Shown here one piece after another: positions 5,747-15,500 of a stretch of DNA of 15,950 bases. The notes below the pieces were generated by a model that worked only from the letters and a program-made list of their open reading frames with translations, was not told where the DNA came from and made no database searches. The stretch covers positions 1-15,950 of the forward strand of contig QFBQ01000037.1 in the NCBI GenBank assembly GCA_003265885.1. Reading direction: 5' to 3'. The DNA comes from Candidatus Marinamargulisbacteria bacterium SCGC AG-343-D04 (lineage in GTDB: Bacteria > Margulisbacteria > Marinamargulisbacteria > GCA-2716485 > GCA-002719695). A program made the translations under genes and the position numbers. Position 1 is the stretch's first letter. Every line of letters begins with the position of its first letter.

Positions 5747-6763
5747 ATGTATACAGAAGAATTTAATTTTGATTTACCAGAGACATTAATTGCTCATTCT
5801 CCTGCAAAAAATAGGGAGGATAGTAAACTTATGGTTTTGGACAGGAAGTCTCAGTCTATTGAGCACTGTCGATTTTCTGATATCTCTCATTTTTTACCTA
5901 AAAATTCTGCGTTAGTACTTAATAACACGAAAGTATTTAATGCTAGATTACGTGCAAAAAAAGAAAGTGGGGCGTCTATTGAACTTTTTCTTCTTGAAGA
6001 AGTGAGCCCCTCTGTCTGGAAGTGTCTTGCCAAGCCTGCTAAACGTTTGCAAAGCGGTACTCTTCTGCATATTGCCGACAATTTTTCTGCAAAAGTGATA
6101 GAAAAAGGAGAGTTCATTATACTAGAGTTCTCGTTTTCTGGGTCCTTTTATGATCTTTTGGAACTTCATGGAGAGCCGCCTTTACCGCCTTATATCGATG
6201 CGTCAGACCCTAAGCAGTTTGCGGATCGATACCAAACGGTTTTTGCTAAACATGTGGGATCTGTTGCAGCCCCTACCGCTGGGTTGCATTTCACTCCTGA
6301 AATTTTAAGTTCCTTGTCTAGTCAGGGAATGGATATCAACTATATCACACTTCATGTGGGCTACGGCACCTTTAATCCTGTTAAGGCAGACTTGGTTAAA
6401 GATCATCGAATGCACTCAGAGCAATTTAATATTTCTATGGAAACATCAGATCACCTTTCTTCACATAAAAAAAGAGGGGGGCTTATAGGTGCTGTCGGGA
6501 CTACTTCTGCACGTACTCTCGAGAGTGCTTGGGACGGCAATGGTTTTATTTCCGGACAGCACTCTTCTGATATCTTTATTTACCCAGGATATAGGTTTAA
6601 AACTCTCGATTTTATGGTAACTAATCTACATCTACCAAAATCATCTTTATTAATGCTTGTTTCAGCATTTGCCGGAACATCATTTATAAAGAAAGCATAT
6701 GCAGAAGCGATTGAGCATAAATACCGCTTCTATAGTTTTGGAGATGCTATGTTGATACTATGA
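5747..6763 (+). CDS. queA: S-adenosylmethionine:tRNA ribosyltransferase-isomerase (queuosine synthesis)
   Basis: QueA transfers and isomerises the ribosyl part of S-adenosylmethionine onto preQ1-modified tRNA, giving epoxyqueuosine at the wobble position of GUN anticodons. The 338-residue product from ATG 5747 begins MYTEEFNFDLPETLIAHSPA, the canonical QueA start. It carries ALVLNNTKVFNARLRA (55-70), GEPPLPPYI (142-150), RYQTVFA with AAPTAGLHFT (161-183), LHVGYGTFNPV (202-212), AVGTTSARTLES (249-260), FKTLDFMVTNLHLPKSS (284-300) and the family terminus RFYSFGDAMLIL. All family motifs are intact. The frame is open 46 codons further upstream to ATG 5609, but that stretch has no family similarity and would exceed the usual length. 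No clear ribosome binding site precedes 5747. Its stop overlaps the start of the next gene in ATGA, so the two are co-transcribed and probably translationally coupled. Confidence 0.95.
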   Translation: MYTEEFNFDLPETLIAHSPAKNREDSKLMVLDRKSQSIEHCRFSDISHFLPKNSALVLNNTKVFNARLRAKKESGASIELFLLEEVSPSVWKCLAKPAKRLQSGTLLHIADNFSAKVIEKGEFIILEFSFSGSFYDLLELHGEPPLPPYIDASDPKQFADRYQTVFAKHVGSVAAPTAGLHFTPEILSSLSSQGMDINYITLHVGYGTFNPVKADLVKDHRMHSEQFNISMETSDHLSSHKKRGGLIGAVGTTSARTLESAWDGNGFISGQHSSDIFIYPGYRFKTLDFMVTNLHLPKSSLLMLVSAFAGTSFIKKAYAEAIEHKYRFYSFGDAMLIL

Positions 6764-9700
6764 AATTAAAACACATTTTTTGCTTCATGATGCTGCTAAG
6801 TTCCCTGACTTTTGCAGAGGTGGAGCCTGTTTATGTTGAAGTTATTGCAACTCACTCTATTATTCGAGCTAACGCGTTTTCGGAATCAAAAGCTCTCTAT
6901 AAAACAAAACAAGGCAATACGTTTCTCCTAATGGGGGAACTTAATGATTTTTTACAGATTCGAGTTATAGGAAGTAAAAGTGGATGGGTTTCTAAGCAAG
7001 ATTTTGCAGTAGTTCCCTCTGTTAATTCTCTTCAACAGCCTGTACTAGAGAAAATCAGTACTTTCACTAGAGAAAAAGATCTCTATACTTTTTCAGGGCA
7101 AGAAAATTATCGGTTTCCACGCAGAGAATCCAGTACTAACTTTGACGTCGATATAGGGGGCTTTTATGAAGTGAAAATGAGTGGAAGAGACTATTCTCCA
7201 GATGATATAGACAATCCTCTTTTTCAAACTATTATCAATGATGAGGCGTATAAAAAAATTCCAAGAGATGTCTTGAAAGGGCCATTTCAAATTGATTATC
7301 GATCGAAAGTAAATATAGAAGGTCGGCTTTCCGAAGATCTTTACATCTTTTACGATATCGATCAGCAACCTGATATGCCCAATAAATATGATGTTCGGAT
7401 TAAATATAAAAAAAAGGAAAATGGGTTTTACCATGATTTGCAATTTTTTCACTTTGACTCGTCTTTTTCTCAAGGAAGTCTGCTTAATGTGAGCAAGTCC
7501 CTGAGGGGGGCTCAATATAAATACATGGGCGATTCCCGGTTTTTTCAATTATCTATGGGGAAACAACGCTCTGACTCTAGAAGTCTCGAAAATTTTGGAA
7601 CAGGTTCAAAACTGATAAAGTTGTCGCATAAATTTATTTATCCAGGGTCAGTGCATGTGTATGTAAACCATAATAAAAAGAAAGAAAACAGCGACTATTT
7701 TGTAGACTATTATAAAGGAGAAGTGACCTTTGCATCTCCACCACAAAAAACTGATTTTTATAAAATTATTTACGAATACTCAAACCCGATCGCAGACTAC
7801 TTACCTATGCTTGCTAGAAAAAACTTTTTTGGGACTCAATTTTCACTTACATCTCAAACCACGCACTCTAAAGAACTTCAATCTTCCAAGGCTTTTGATC
7901 ATTTTGATAAATCTCCCCTAAAAACGTCTGACTTCAGCATTATTACCTACAATTATTCTTATACATCTCAGATCCCATCTTTTACCCCATCTCTATACGA
8001 TGATCTCGTCATTCTTCTAATTGAGGATGATATCTTAAATAAAGATAGAACGTTATCTGATCAATATTCTCCATCCGACAATCTAGTTCCTTTATTACAA
8101 ACCCCCTCCTTTATCGATTTTTCTGATGAAATCATCCAAAGTATTGCATTGTTTAACGTAGATACTGTATTGCAACGTACTCTTTTTACTGAATCTGAAT
8201 CTTCAGACTATTCCGCTATTCAGCTTTTCCCTGATTCATTTTCGACATTTGAGCAGTTTTCTCCTCAAGATTCTGATGCCCTTTTTTATGAATTGCTTTC
8301 ATTGGGTATTATTAATTCCCAAGGATTTATTCGTAACAACATTCTGCACTCGAATTCTGTATTGCCACAAGAATCTACATTTTATCTCTACGATGCGTCT
8401 CTAAGCCAATTCTTAAAAGAATTTATGATTGAAAAAAAACCAAATCTTCAAGAAAAGTTCTTTTTATCTCACCATCCTATTGTTTTAGGATCTGAAACTC
8501 TTACATTAAATGATCTTGCTTTGCAGCCTAATATCGATTATTCAATCGATCATAAACATGGAATAATCACCTTTTTACTCCCACTATCCAGAGAAGACTC
8601 TATAGATATTCACTATACTTACTTTCATAGTGCCTCTCATGAAGAAGATATTGTGGGTAAAAATAGTATCGGGCCCTATCAGCTTAGCCACGCTCCTGTC
8701 CTAGACGATTCTGTAACCTTATTGTTGAATAACGAACCTTTAGCTGAAATAAGAGATTATATTGTCGACTATGACACAGGAGAGCTTTATGTCAATTTTG
8801 AGGTACCTTATCCAGATCTTTTATCACTTAGATACCAATATATCAACTCTGTTGAAACAGAGCATAAGAGCAAAAAGCAACCCTTTGATATCAGCGCGGC
8901 CTACGTCAGAGAGTTTGTGCCGGCTGATGATGAAGCTCAAATTCTCCAGATATCTTCCGAAAACTTAACCATTGATCCAACTGCTCCATTTTTTTTATCA
9001 CAAAACCCTCTCACGAATACCGAAAATATTTCGATTATTGTAAACAACACGAAACTTCTTCCTTCTGACTATACTATTATTAGCGAATATAGATCAGAAA
9101 TTCAGCTTTCTGATTCTTTAAATCTCACAACATCTCAAAATGTTTCCGTCTCGTATAAGTATTTAAAAAGTCACAAGACCAAGGTGATCTTTACTGTGGA
9201 TCATGACTTTGTAAACATTGCGACTTATAACCAAACAGGAGAAGATATCATTTTTACAGAGACCCCTATCAAGTTTGATGGAGTCGATTATATTACCTTG
9301 TGGAATGGTTCTTCAGAAATAAGGTTGGAGGAAGGGAAAGGGTTTGAGGTAGAGTATGATGAATCGGGGGCATTTTTAAGCCTAAAGTTTTTTGATGAAA
9401 CGGCTCCGGGGCATGAAGATTCTAAACTGGACTCAAATGAGAGTATATTAAATAAACGTATAACGATTCATTACGATTTTACACCAGGAACAGCTTCTCA
9501 GGTGGGAGACGTCTTTCATCATATGATTGGGACAACAATAAAAGCTCATTTATCTGATTCGTGGGAAGTGGATGCTGAACTTGCGGTTGCCGGAAATAAT
9601 TTTTCTGCACATGTTCTAAATGGAGAGGTTACGATGAGTGGAACGGGGGAAGATAATCATTTTTATTCGTTTGGCGAAACAAATATAGTAGAAGACAGTG

Positions 9701-12318
9701 AACAGATATTTATTAACTCTGAATCTCAAACAAAGGATTCGGACTACTTTATCAACTATAAGAATGGAACATTTAGATTTAAAAATTCTCCCCAAAGTGC
9801 TGACGAAATTTTTGCTTCTTTTCAGTATTATGAGCGTAATAAAAATATCACAACGGGGGAAGCTCAGTATAGTTATGCGACAAAAATTAGCAGTACTTAC
9901 ACGACTCCTACATTAAACTTTTCATCGTCTTTCACCTATATAGATAAAGAGTTTGAACCAGTGGGATCTATTCAAGACTCGAAAGGAAACGCGATCTTTA
10001 ATTCATCTATCGGGTGGACCCCGTCTTCAAAGACAACCATGACGTCATCTTATGCTCGGCATAAAGAGTTTAAAAAAAATAATGCCTTAAACAAACCTAT
10101 ATATTTACATAAAGATCTGTTTAATTTATCTCTGAATAACTCTATCTTTGATCTTGTTGATGCGAATCATAGCTTCTCGTATAACTTTAATCTTCAAGAC
10201 GCCGATGAAACCTTCAATGACGACTTCACGCATGATGTAGACACCTTAATGTATTCCTATTCTGGAGGGTATAGTTTTGGGCCGTCCTATATGCCCACCA
10301 CGATAGCGCAAACATTCTCTAGATCTCTAGATGACTATAGAGACAATCTCTTACCCAAAGATACGCGCACAAAATCCATCGACTACAAATCTTCTCTCAC
10401 CTTTAACGATGTGTTTTTGTTGGGGAATACCTCATTAACTCCTACGTATTACACGTCTTTTTCTGAAACCCTTTCCTCTCAGGCACCTACGAGAAATTTT
10501 AAGCGTACCCAAACCGCAAGTTTAAGCTCCTCGTTTAAACCTTTACCTTCGCTTTCTTTTAAGACAGGAACAAATTTTTCAGAAACAAAGCAGCAAAGTT
10601 CTAGCACGGCTCCTATAAGTATAAATCAAGCCAAAAAATACTCAGCTTCTTCTACGTATACTCCCTTTTCTTGGTTCAGTAACCAGGCCTCTTTTAGTCA
10701 TGACGAAACACTTTCGCCATTATTATCTCAATCTAGTGATGAAACTGAAAATATAAGTTATTCTGTTAGAAAACTTCAGCCTTATCATGCTTTTCGATTG
10801 ATGGGATTATCAAAAGATAATTATTTGTCTACTGTTGTGAGTAACACCAATATAACGTATTACTATAAACAATCTAATTCAAAAACCAATAATTCAAGGA
10901 AATTTTCAGATTCCTCTTCTAATAAATGGAATGCAAATGCTTTAGCGTTACTGCCCTCTTTAAGTATTAATAATCTGACATTTAGCCAATATTCTTCGTC
11001 TAACGACAATCTTGTTCCGCAAGCGACGTCATCGCGGAATTACTCGACGTCACTTTCTCATTCTTATTCTGGAAATCTTTCGTTTAAACCTACATTTTCT
11101 ATTCTGTCCTATACTACATATGCCTATTCATTATCTGAATCGGATCAGCAATCAAGTCATCAGTTATTTTCTAGAGTCACTACAGGGAATAAAGCAGAGC
11201 AGCTTGTATTCACAAGAGACATTTCTCATTCCTTCAATATTCAGTCTCCTCAATTTTATATTATTAATCCTTTTAACAAAAAATATAGAATCAGACTAGG
11301 AAAAGGGTCTTTAAAGTATGTCTACTCTGTTGCAAAGTCCACGAATGAGTCCTCGAGGCGTAATATGCGCTATAATACTCTTACAGATACACATGATCTC
11401 AAAGATTTGACGACGTCTAGTATAGATAATAGTTATAGAGACTCCATTAGCATTTCTCCTTATTTCTCTGCATTTAATCGTGTTGATTTAAGTGGGGGCT
11501 ATTCTGCGACAGGTGTGTATTTAAATAGAAATAAATTTGGGGGGGAGGGGTCTACTTATCAGGACAAAAAGAATTATACGTTTAGCACATCTTATTCCCC
11601 ATTTAGTTTTATCTCTTTTTCGGCAAGTTTTGCACAGAACAGATCTTCTCAATTTAAATCCCCCAGTGTTAATGTTTCTCGAGATGAACTCAAATATCAT
11701 TTTATTCAAAAGACACCTTTGTTTGGAGGGTTTATCAACTCTTTCTCACGTTCATATACCGGGTCTATCACCCTTTCCCCCTTTAGATTTCTTTCTATCA
11801 CAGGATCGGGATCGTTAAGAGAGATCAACGAGGTCACAACTACCTTAACTACAGATACAGATTCGGACTATGAGGTGAAAACTATAGGGGGAAAATTAGG
11901 GCTTACTCCAATAGATAATCTTTCGATTTCATTTAGCTATGATCTTAACGATACGAATGGAGAAAAAGGGGTTACGAATGTTCTGACAGCGTCTTATGCT
12001 CCTCCGAAAAGCACCTATTCACAAATTACCTTTAATTATTCGAGACATCAGTCTACAGGAACAGGGTTTAATACGATTCAGCAAGAAAGTTCAGAGCAGG
12101 GTTCCGGAGATATCATCAAAACAGAGGTACTTAAACGAAGTGATGTTGTTCAAAAAGGGTCGGTGAATATTTCGTCTACATATCCCCTAGAGAACCCCTA
12201 TGTACAAAAATTTGTGATTGAAGCGGAGGGATATTTGAAAAGTGTTGTCGATAACAAGAATGAGGATTCAAACTATGAAATTTCCGGATTGGTGTTTAAG
12301 GGGACCTTGCATTTTTAG
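6760..12318 (+). CDS. Giant SprA-like outer-membrane protein with N-terminal SH3-like domain and C-terminal beta-barrel
   Basis: The 1852-residue product starts at ATG 6760, overlapping the queA stop by 4 bases. Residues 1-19 are a signal peptide ending LTFA. Residues 24-86 look like a bacterial SH3 domain (VEVIATHSIIRANAF to SGWVSKQDF). Residues 125-345 hold an export-associated beta region. A module of the type DYxVDYxxGxxxFxxPxxxxDxIxIxYxY recurs near residues 312-340, 592-621, 666-695, 769-801, 862-905 and 995-1023. Such modules are typical of SprA, the type 9 secretion channel, and related giant outer-membrane proteins. From about 1035 to the end, alternating hydrophobic, Ser and Tyr-rich strands form a long beta-barrel, closing with a terminal Phe (FKGTLHF), the usual insertion signal. 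An acidic, low-similarity segment (about 405-560) interrupts the modules. It is likely an exported outer-membrane channel or surface protein; secretion function is inference. A G7 run lies in the barrel part at 11539-11545. Confidence 0.8.
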   Translation: MKLKHIFCFMMLLSSLTFAEVEPVYVEVIATHSIIRANAFSESKALYKTKQGNTFLLMGELNDFLQIRVIGSKSGWVSKQDFAVVPSVNSLQQPVLEKISTFTREKDLYTFSGQENYRFPRRESSTNFDVDIGGFYEVKMSGRDYSPDDIDNPLFQTIINDEAYKKIPRDVLKGPFQIDYRSKVNIEGRLSEDLYIFYDIDQQPDMPNKYDVRIKYKKKENGFYHDLQFFHFDSSFSQGSLLNVSKSLRGAQYKYMGDSRFFQLSMGKQRSDSRSLENFGTGSKLIKLSHKFIYPGSVHVYVNHNKKKENSDYFVDYYKGEVTFASPPQKTDFYKIIYEYSNPIADYLPMLARKNFFGTQFSLTSQTTHSKELQSSKAFDHFDKSPLKTSDFSIITYNYSYTSQIPSFTPSLYDDLVILLIEDDILNKDRTLSDQYSPSDNLVPLLQTPSFIDFSDEIIQSIALFNVDTVLQRTLFTESESSDYSAIQLFPDSFSTFEQFSPQDSDALFYELLSLGIINSQGFIRNNILHSNSVLPQESTFYLYDASLSQFLKEFMIEKKPNLQEKFFLSHHPIVLGSETLTLNDLALQPNIDYSIDHKHGIITFLLPLSREDSIDIHYTYFHSASHEEDIVGKNSIGPYQLSHAPVLDDSVTLLLNNEPLAEIRDYIVDYDTGELYVNFEVPYPDLLSLRYQYINSVETEHKSKKQPFDISAAYVREFVPADDEAQILQISSENLTIDPTAPFFLSQNPLTNTENISIIVNNTKLLPSDYTIISEYRSEIQLSDSLNLTTSQNVSVSYKYLKSHKTKVIFTVDHDFVNIATYNQTGEDIIFTETPIKFDGVDYITLWNGSSEIRLEEGKGFEVEYDESGAFLSLKFFDETAPGHEDSKLDSNESILNKRITIHYDFTPGTASQVGDVFHHMIGTTIKAHLSDSWEVDAELAVAGNNFSAHVLNGEVTMSGTGEDNHFYSFGETNIVEDSEQIFINSESQTKDSDYFINYKNGTFRFKNSPQSADEIFASFQYYERNKNITTGEAQYSYATKISSTYTTPTLNFSSSFTYIDKEFEPVGSIQDSKGNAIFNSSIGWTPSSKTTMTSSYARHKEFKKNNALNKPIYLHKDLFNLSLNNSIFDLVDANHSFSYNFNLQDADETFNDDFTHDVDTLMYSYSGGYSFGPSYMPTTIAQTFSRSLDDYRDNLLPKDTRTKSIDYKSSLTFNDVFLLGNTSLTPTYYTSFSETLSSQAPTRNFKRTQTASLSSSFKPLPSLSFKTGTNFSETKQQSSSTAPISINQAKKYSASSTYTPFSWFSNQASFSHDETLSPLLSQSSDETENISYSVRKLQPYHAFRLMGLSKDNYLSTVVSNTNITYYYKQSNSKTNNSRKFSDSSSNKWNANALALLPSLSINNLTFSQYSSSNDNLVPQATSSRNYSTSLSHSYSGNLSFKPTFSILSYTTYAYSLSESDQQSSHQLFSRVTTGNKAEQLVFTRDISHSFNIQSPQFYIINPFNKKYRIRLGKGSLKYVYSVAKSTNESSRRNMRYNTLTDTHDLKDLTTSSIDNSYRDSISISPYFSAFNRVDLSGGYSATGVYLNRNKFGGEGSTYQDKKNYTFSTSYSPFSFISFSASFAQNRSSQFKSPSVNVSRDELKYHFIQKTPLFGGFINSFSRSYTGSITLSPFRFLSITGSGSLREINEVTTTLTTDTDSDYEVKTIGGKLGLTPIDNLSISFSYDLNDTNGEKGVTNVLTASYAPPKSTYSQITFNYSRHQSTGTGFNTIQQESSEQGSGDIIKTEVLKRSDVVQKGSVNISSTYPLENPYVQKFVIEAEGYLKSVVDNKNEDSNYEISGLVFKGTLHF

Positions 12319-12552
12319 ACTGGATTTAAACGTGAAGAAGATAACCTCTTCCGTCCACCGAAATGAGAGGAGACGTGGAAAGCCCTGGATCTGTAGTTAA
12401 TTTTAATCATTAAAGTCGCTCTTAAGTTATGCCATCTTGATTGACAGTTTTAAAGCCTCTGAGCTCAACTATTTAGCGGATTTTCTTTCCCCTTTATTCC
12501 TCTCTTTCATTTTTCAATATAAGCCGTAGATTATTTTGTGCATCTGCATTTC
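12319..12552. other. Intergenic region between convergent genes, including an out-of-frame Sel1 remnant (12494-12552)
   Basis: No classical GC-rich hairpin with a T-run is seen after 12318. A small palindrome TTTAAT-C-ATTAAA lies at 12402-12414. The right end, read on the minus strand in a different frame from the large gene, encodes EQLGNADAQNNLRLILKNEREE up to TAA at 12494-12496. That is a recognisable Sel1 repeat start beyond the stop codon of the neighbouring gene. Confidence 0.6.
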
Positions 12553-15500
12553 CTAGCTGCTCTTCTGTTTTCGTATTATTTGAGCAAGACCGTTATTTAT
12601 CCCTGGGGTTGTTTTTTTCATTGATCGCAAAGCGTTTTCGGCCTCCTTATTGCCTTGGCCTGCAGCTTTTTCATACCATTCAACTGCTTTTTTCATTCTA
12701 TTCTCTTTACTCATTTTAGGATTTTCAGGATCTATCCATATTCCATCATAATACATCTTTCCCAGTTTGCATTGTGCCGCTGCATATCCTTGCTTTGCTG
12801 ATACTTTATATAATCTAGAGGCCTCCTTTTTTCTATTGCCTTCGTCCCAATTCGGCCGCCGCAACTGATCTAAACCAAGATCTCCCCCACGATCATACAT
12901 CAACGCTAGCTTAAATACAGCCTCTGCAAGTCCTTGATCCGCAGCAGATTGATATAGTATAAAAGCTTCGGAATATTCTTGAGCTACCCCTATTCCGTAA
13001 AAATACATATTACCCAGAGCCAACTGAGCAGTAGCGTTTTTGTTATCAGCTGCTTGAGTATAGAAATTAAAAGCTTTTTTAACGTCCTGCGTTACCCCTT
13101 GTCCATGATAATACATATGCCCCAGACGACATTGTGCCTCTGAATGTTCTTGCTCCGCAGCTTTTCTATACCATTTAATGGATGCTTGCATGCTTACTTG
13201 ATCTTGATACATACTCCCCAGAAAAAATTGTGCATTTGCATGTTTTTGCTCCGCAGCTTTTCTATACCATTTAAAAGCGGCTTGATTTCTCTGTTCTTTT
13301 GACATTTCAGGGGGCACTCCATTTCCCAATCTATACATAGTCCCCAGCTGATATTGAGCCTTTACCAACTTGTTATCCGCAGCAAGTGTATACCATTTAA
13401 CGGATTCTGCATCACTTTGAGTTCCCCCTGTTCCCTCTAGATACATAGTCCCTAGATTAAATTGTGCCTCAGCATTTCCTTGATCCGCAGCAAGTGTATA
13501 CCATTTAACGACTTCTTTCATTCTATCCTTTTCGCTCATTTGAGGATCTACCCCTTCTGCCTTTTCAAACAACATTCCTAGCATAAATTGCGACATTGCA
13601 TGGTTTTTACTTGCCGCTTGTTGATAAAGCGTAAAGGCTTTTTTATACTCTTTATGAATATAATGGTGCTGTCCTGCATGAAAATCGTCTTCTGCAGTGT
13701 TAACTTGATCTTCTTTTTTCGATGCCCAGAGACTATGTTTGTTTTGTGGAGCAAGGCTCTTGTTCGAAGGTGTATATCTTTTCTCTTTGGATTTATCATA
13801 CCATTCAGAAGCTTTACTTACATCTTGAGCTACTCCACGTCCATGGAAATACATAATCCCCAGCTTATATTGAGCCTCTGGAAGCCCTTGTTCTGCAGCT
13901 AATGTAATCCATTTCACAGCTTCTTTCATTCTGCCTTCTTCATTGTCATACATCATGCCCAAACTATATTGAGCCACTGCACATCCTTGATCCGCAGCTT
14001 TTCTATACCATTCAAGCGCTTTTCCATAATTTTGATCCACCCCTTTTCCAGTTACATACATCTCCCCTAGATTATTTTGAGCGTTGGCATTTCCTTGATC
14101 TGCAGCTTTTGTATAACATTCAAACGCTTTTGTATAACTTTTCTCTACCCCTTTTCCATTTATATACATCCACCCCAGATTGTTTTGAGCTCGTGAATTT
14201 CCTTGATTCGCAGCTTTTTGAAACCACTTAACAGCTTCTTTCATTCTATCCTCTTCACTCATTTCTGGATCTATCCATTTTCCCCACAGATATATATTCG
14301 CTAGCTTATATTGCGCAATTCCAAGTCCTTTCTTGGCAGCTTTTTTATACCGTTTAACGACTTCTTTCATTCTATTCTCTTGAGTCATCTGAGGGACTTC
14401 CTCTTTTATCATTCGAATCATTTCAGCTAGTGCAAACTGGGCTTCTTTAACTCTTTGATTTGCAGAAACTTTAGATCCTAAACTAGCTGACGTTGTTTTT
14501 TGAGACCAATAACGTTCTTGTTTGTTATATTTTGTTCCTGGTTTAGCTAAACTATTCTGTTTTTTATGAGTAGTGGATATAGCTCGATCCATTCCTTTAA
14601 TTTCTTTAGGGAATTCTTTTAACTCCTCTATGACGCCCGATGTAAATAGAAATCTTGGAGTATATATATCTCTCCCATCATCAGATTTAGGAAAGATATC
14701 TTGTGATGAACAGGGTCTACCAAACATAGGGTCAGCGTAAACCATTTCTCTTGTAGGCAATTTAAACCATATAGTGACATGATAATCAGACGATGCCACT
14801 CCCTCCACACCTTCTATGGATCTAAGTAAATAGCCTGTTTGAATTGTATCTGTATCAGGAATAGACTGTTCAAATGCTTCGATACTCTTTTGATTTCTTA
14901 ACTCTACCCCTTGTTTTTTTTCTGCATCTAACGAATCTAGAGGCTTATCTATTCTATAGCAGCCTTCTATGGCGTTTAACCTATCTTCTCTACCTTCTTC
15001 AGAACCAGTATCTATATAAATTTTTGTTGGCTTTTTACTATCATTTACTATCGTTTGCTGATCTATTTCTGTAAGTTCCGCTACTTCAAATTGGCCAGAC
15101 TTAAGAACTCTCATAAAGGATTGGCAGCACCTCACACAATTATTCTCCCCTCCATTTTTGTTAATCGCTTGAAACCACCCCCCATCTTTAGCTCCTCGAG
15201 TTTTGGTGATCATCATCATCGCTCGATACCATTCTTTATCTTTAATGTAGCCAGACTGTGCAAATATTTCTAAACGTTGCTGGAAGTCTTTTAGCGACAT
15301 ATTTGATGGGTTTGCTGCCATCGTACTCTTTAATTGTTTTAGTAATGTTTGTAGTCTTACAAAATCATAGTTGCTTTGTAAAAGAATATCGCAACATTTT
15401 TGAATATCAGAGTTACGTGTATCACTATGCTTTCCTACTGCATCCATTATTGCGGATTTTTCTTTTAAATAAGTTCCTGTTGATAACTTTTTCTCTATAT

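Noticed and set aside
7093..7548. 151-residue open frame on the minus strand
   Set aside because: It lies wholly inside the giant outer-membrane protein gene, has no family signature and no ribosome binding site that I can see.
12441..12446. Perfect TTGACA as a plus-strand promoter
   Set aside because: No -10-like hexamer lies 16-18 bases downstream, and the only gene ahead is on the opposite strand.
13588..13902. Plus-strand open frames within the Sel1 array
   Set aside because: They are antisense shadows of the repeated Sel1 codons and look like hydrophobic, Phe-rich noise.
12643..14442. Regular repetition suggesting a CRISPR array
   Set aside because: The period follows 36-42 codon Sel1 units in a long open frame, without short identical repeats and unique spacers.
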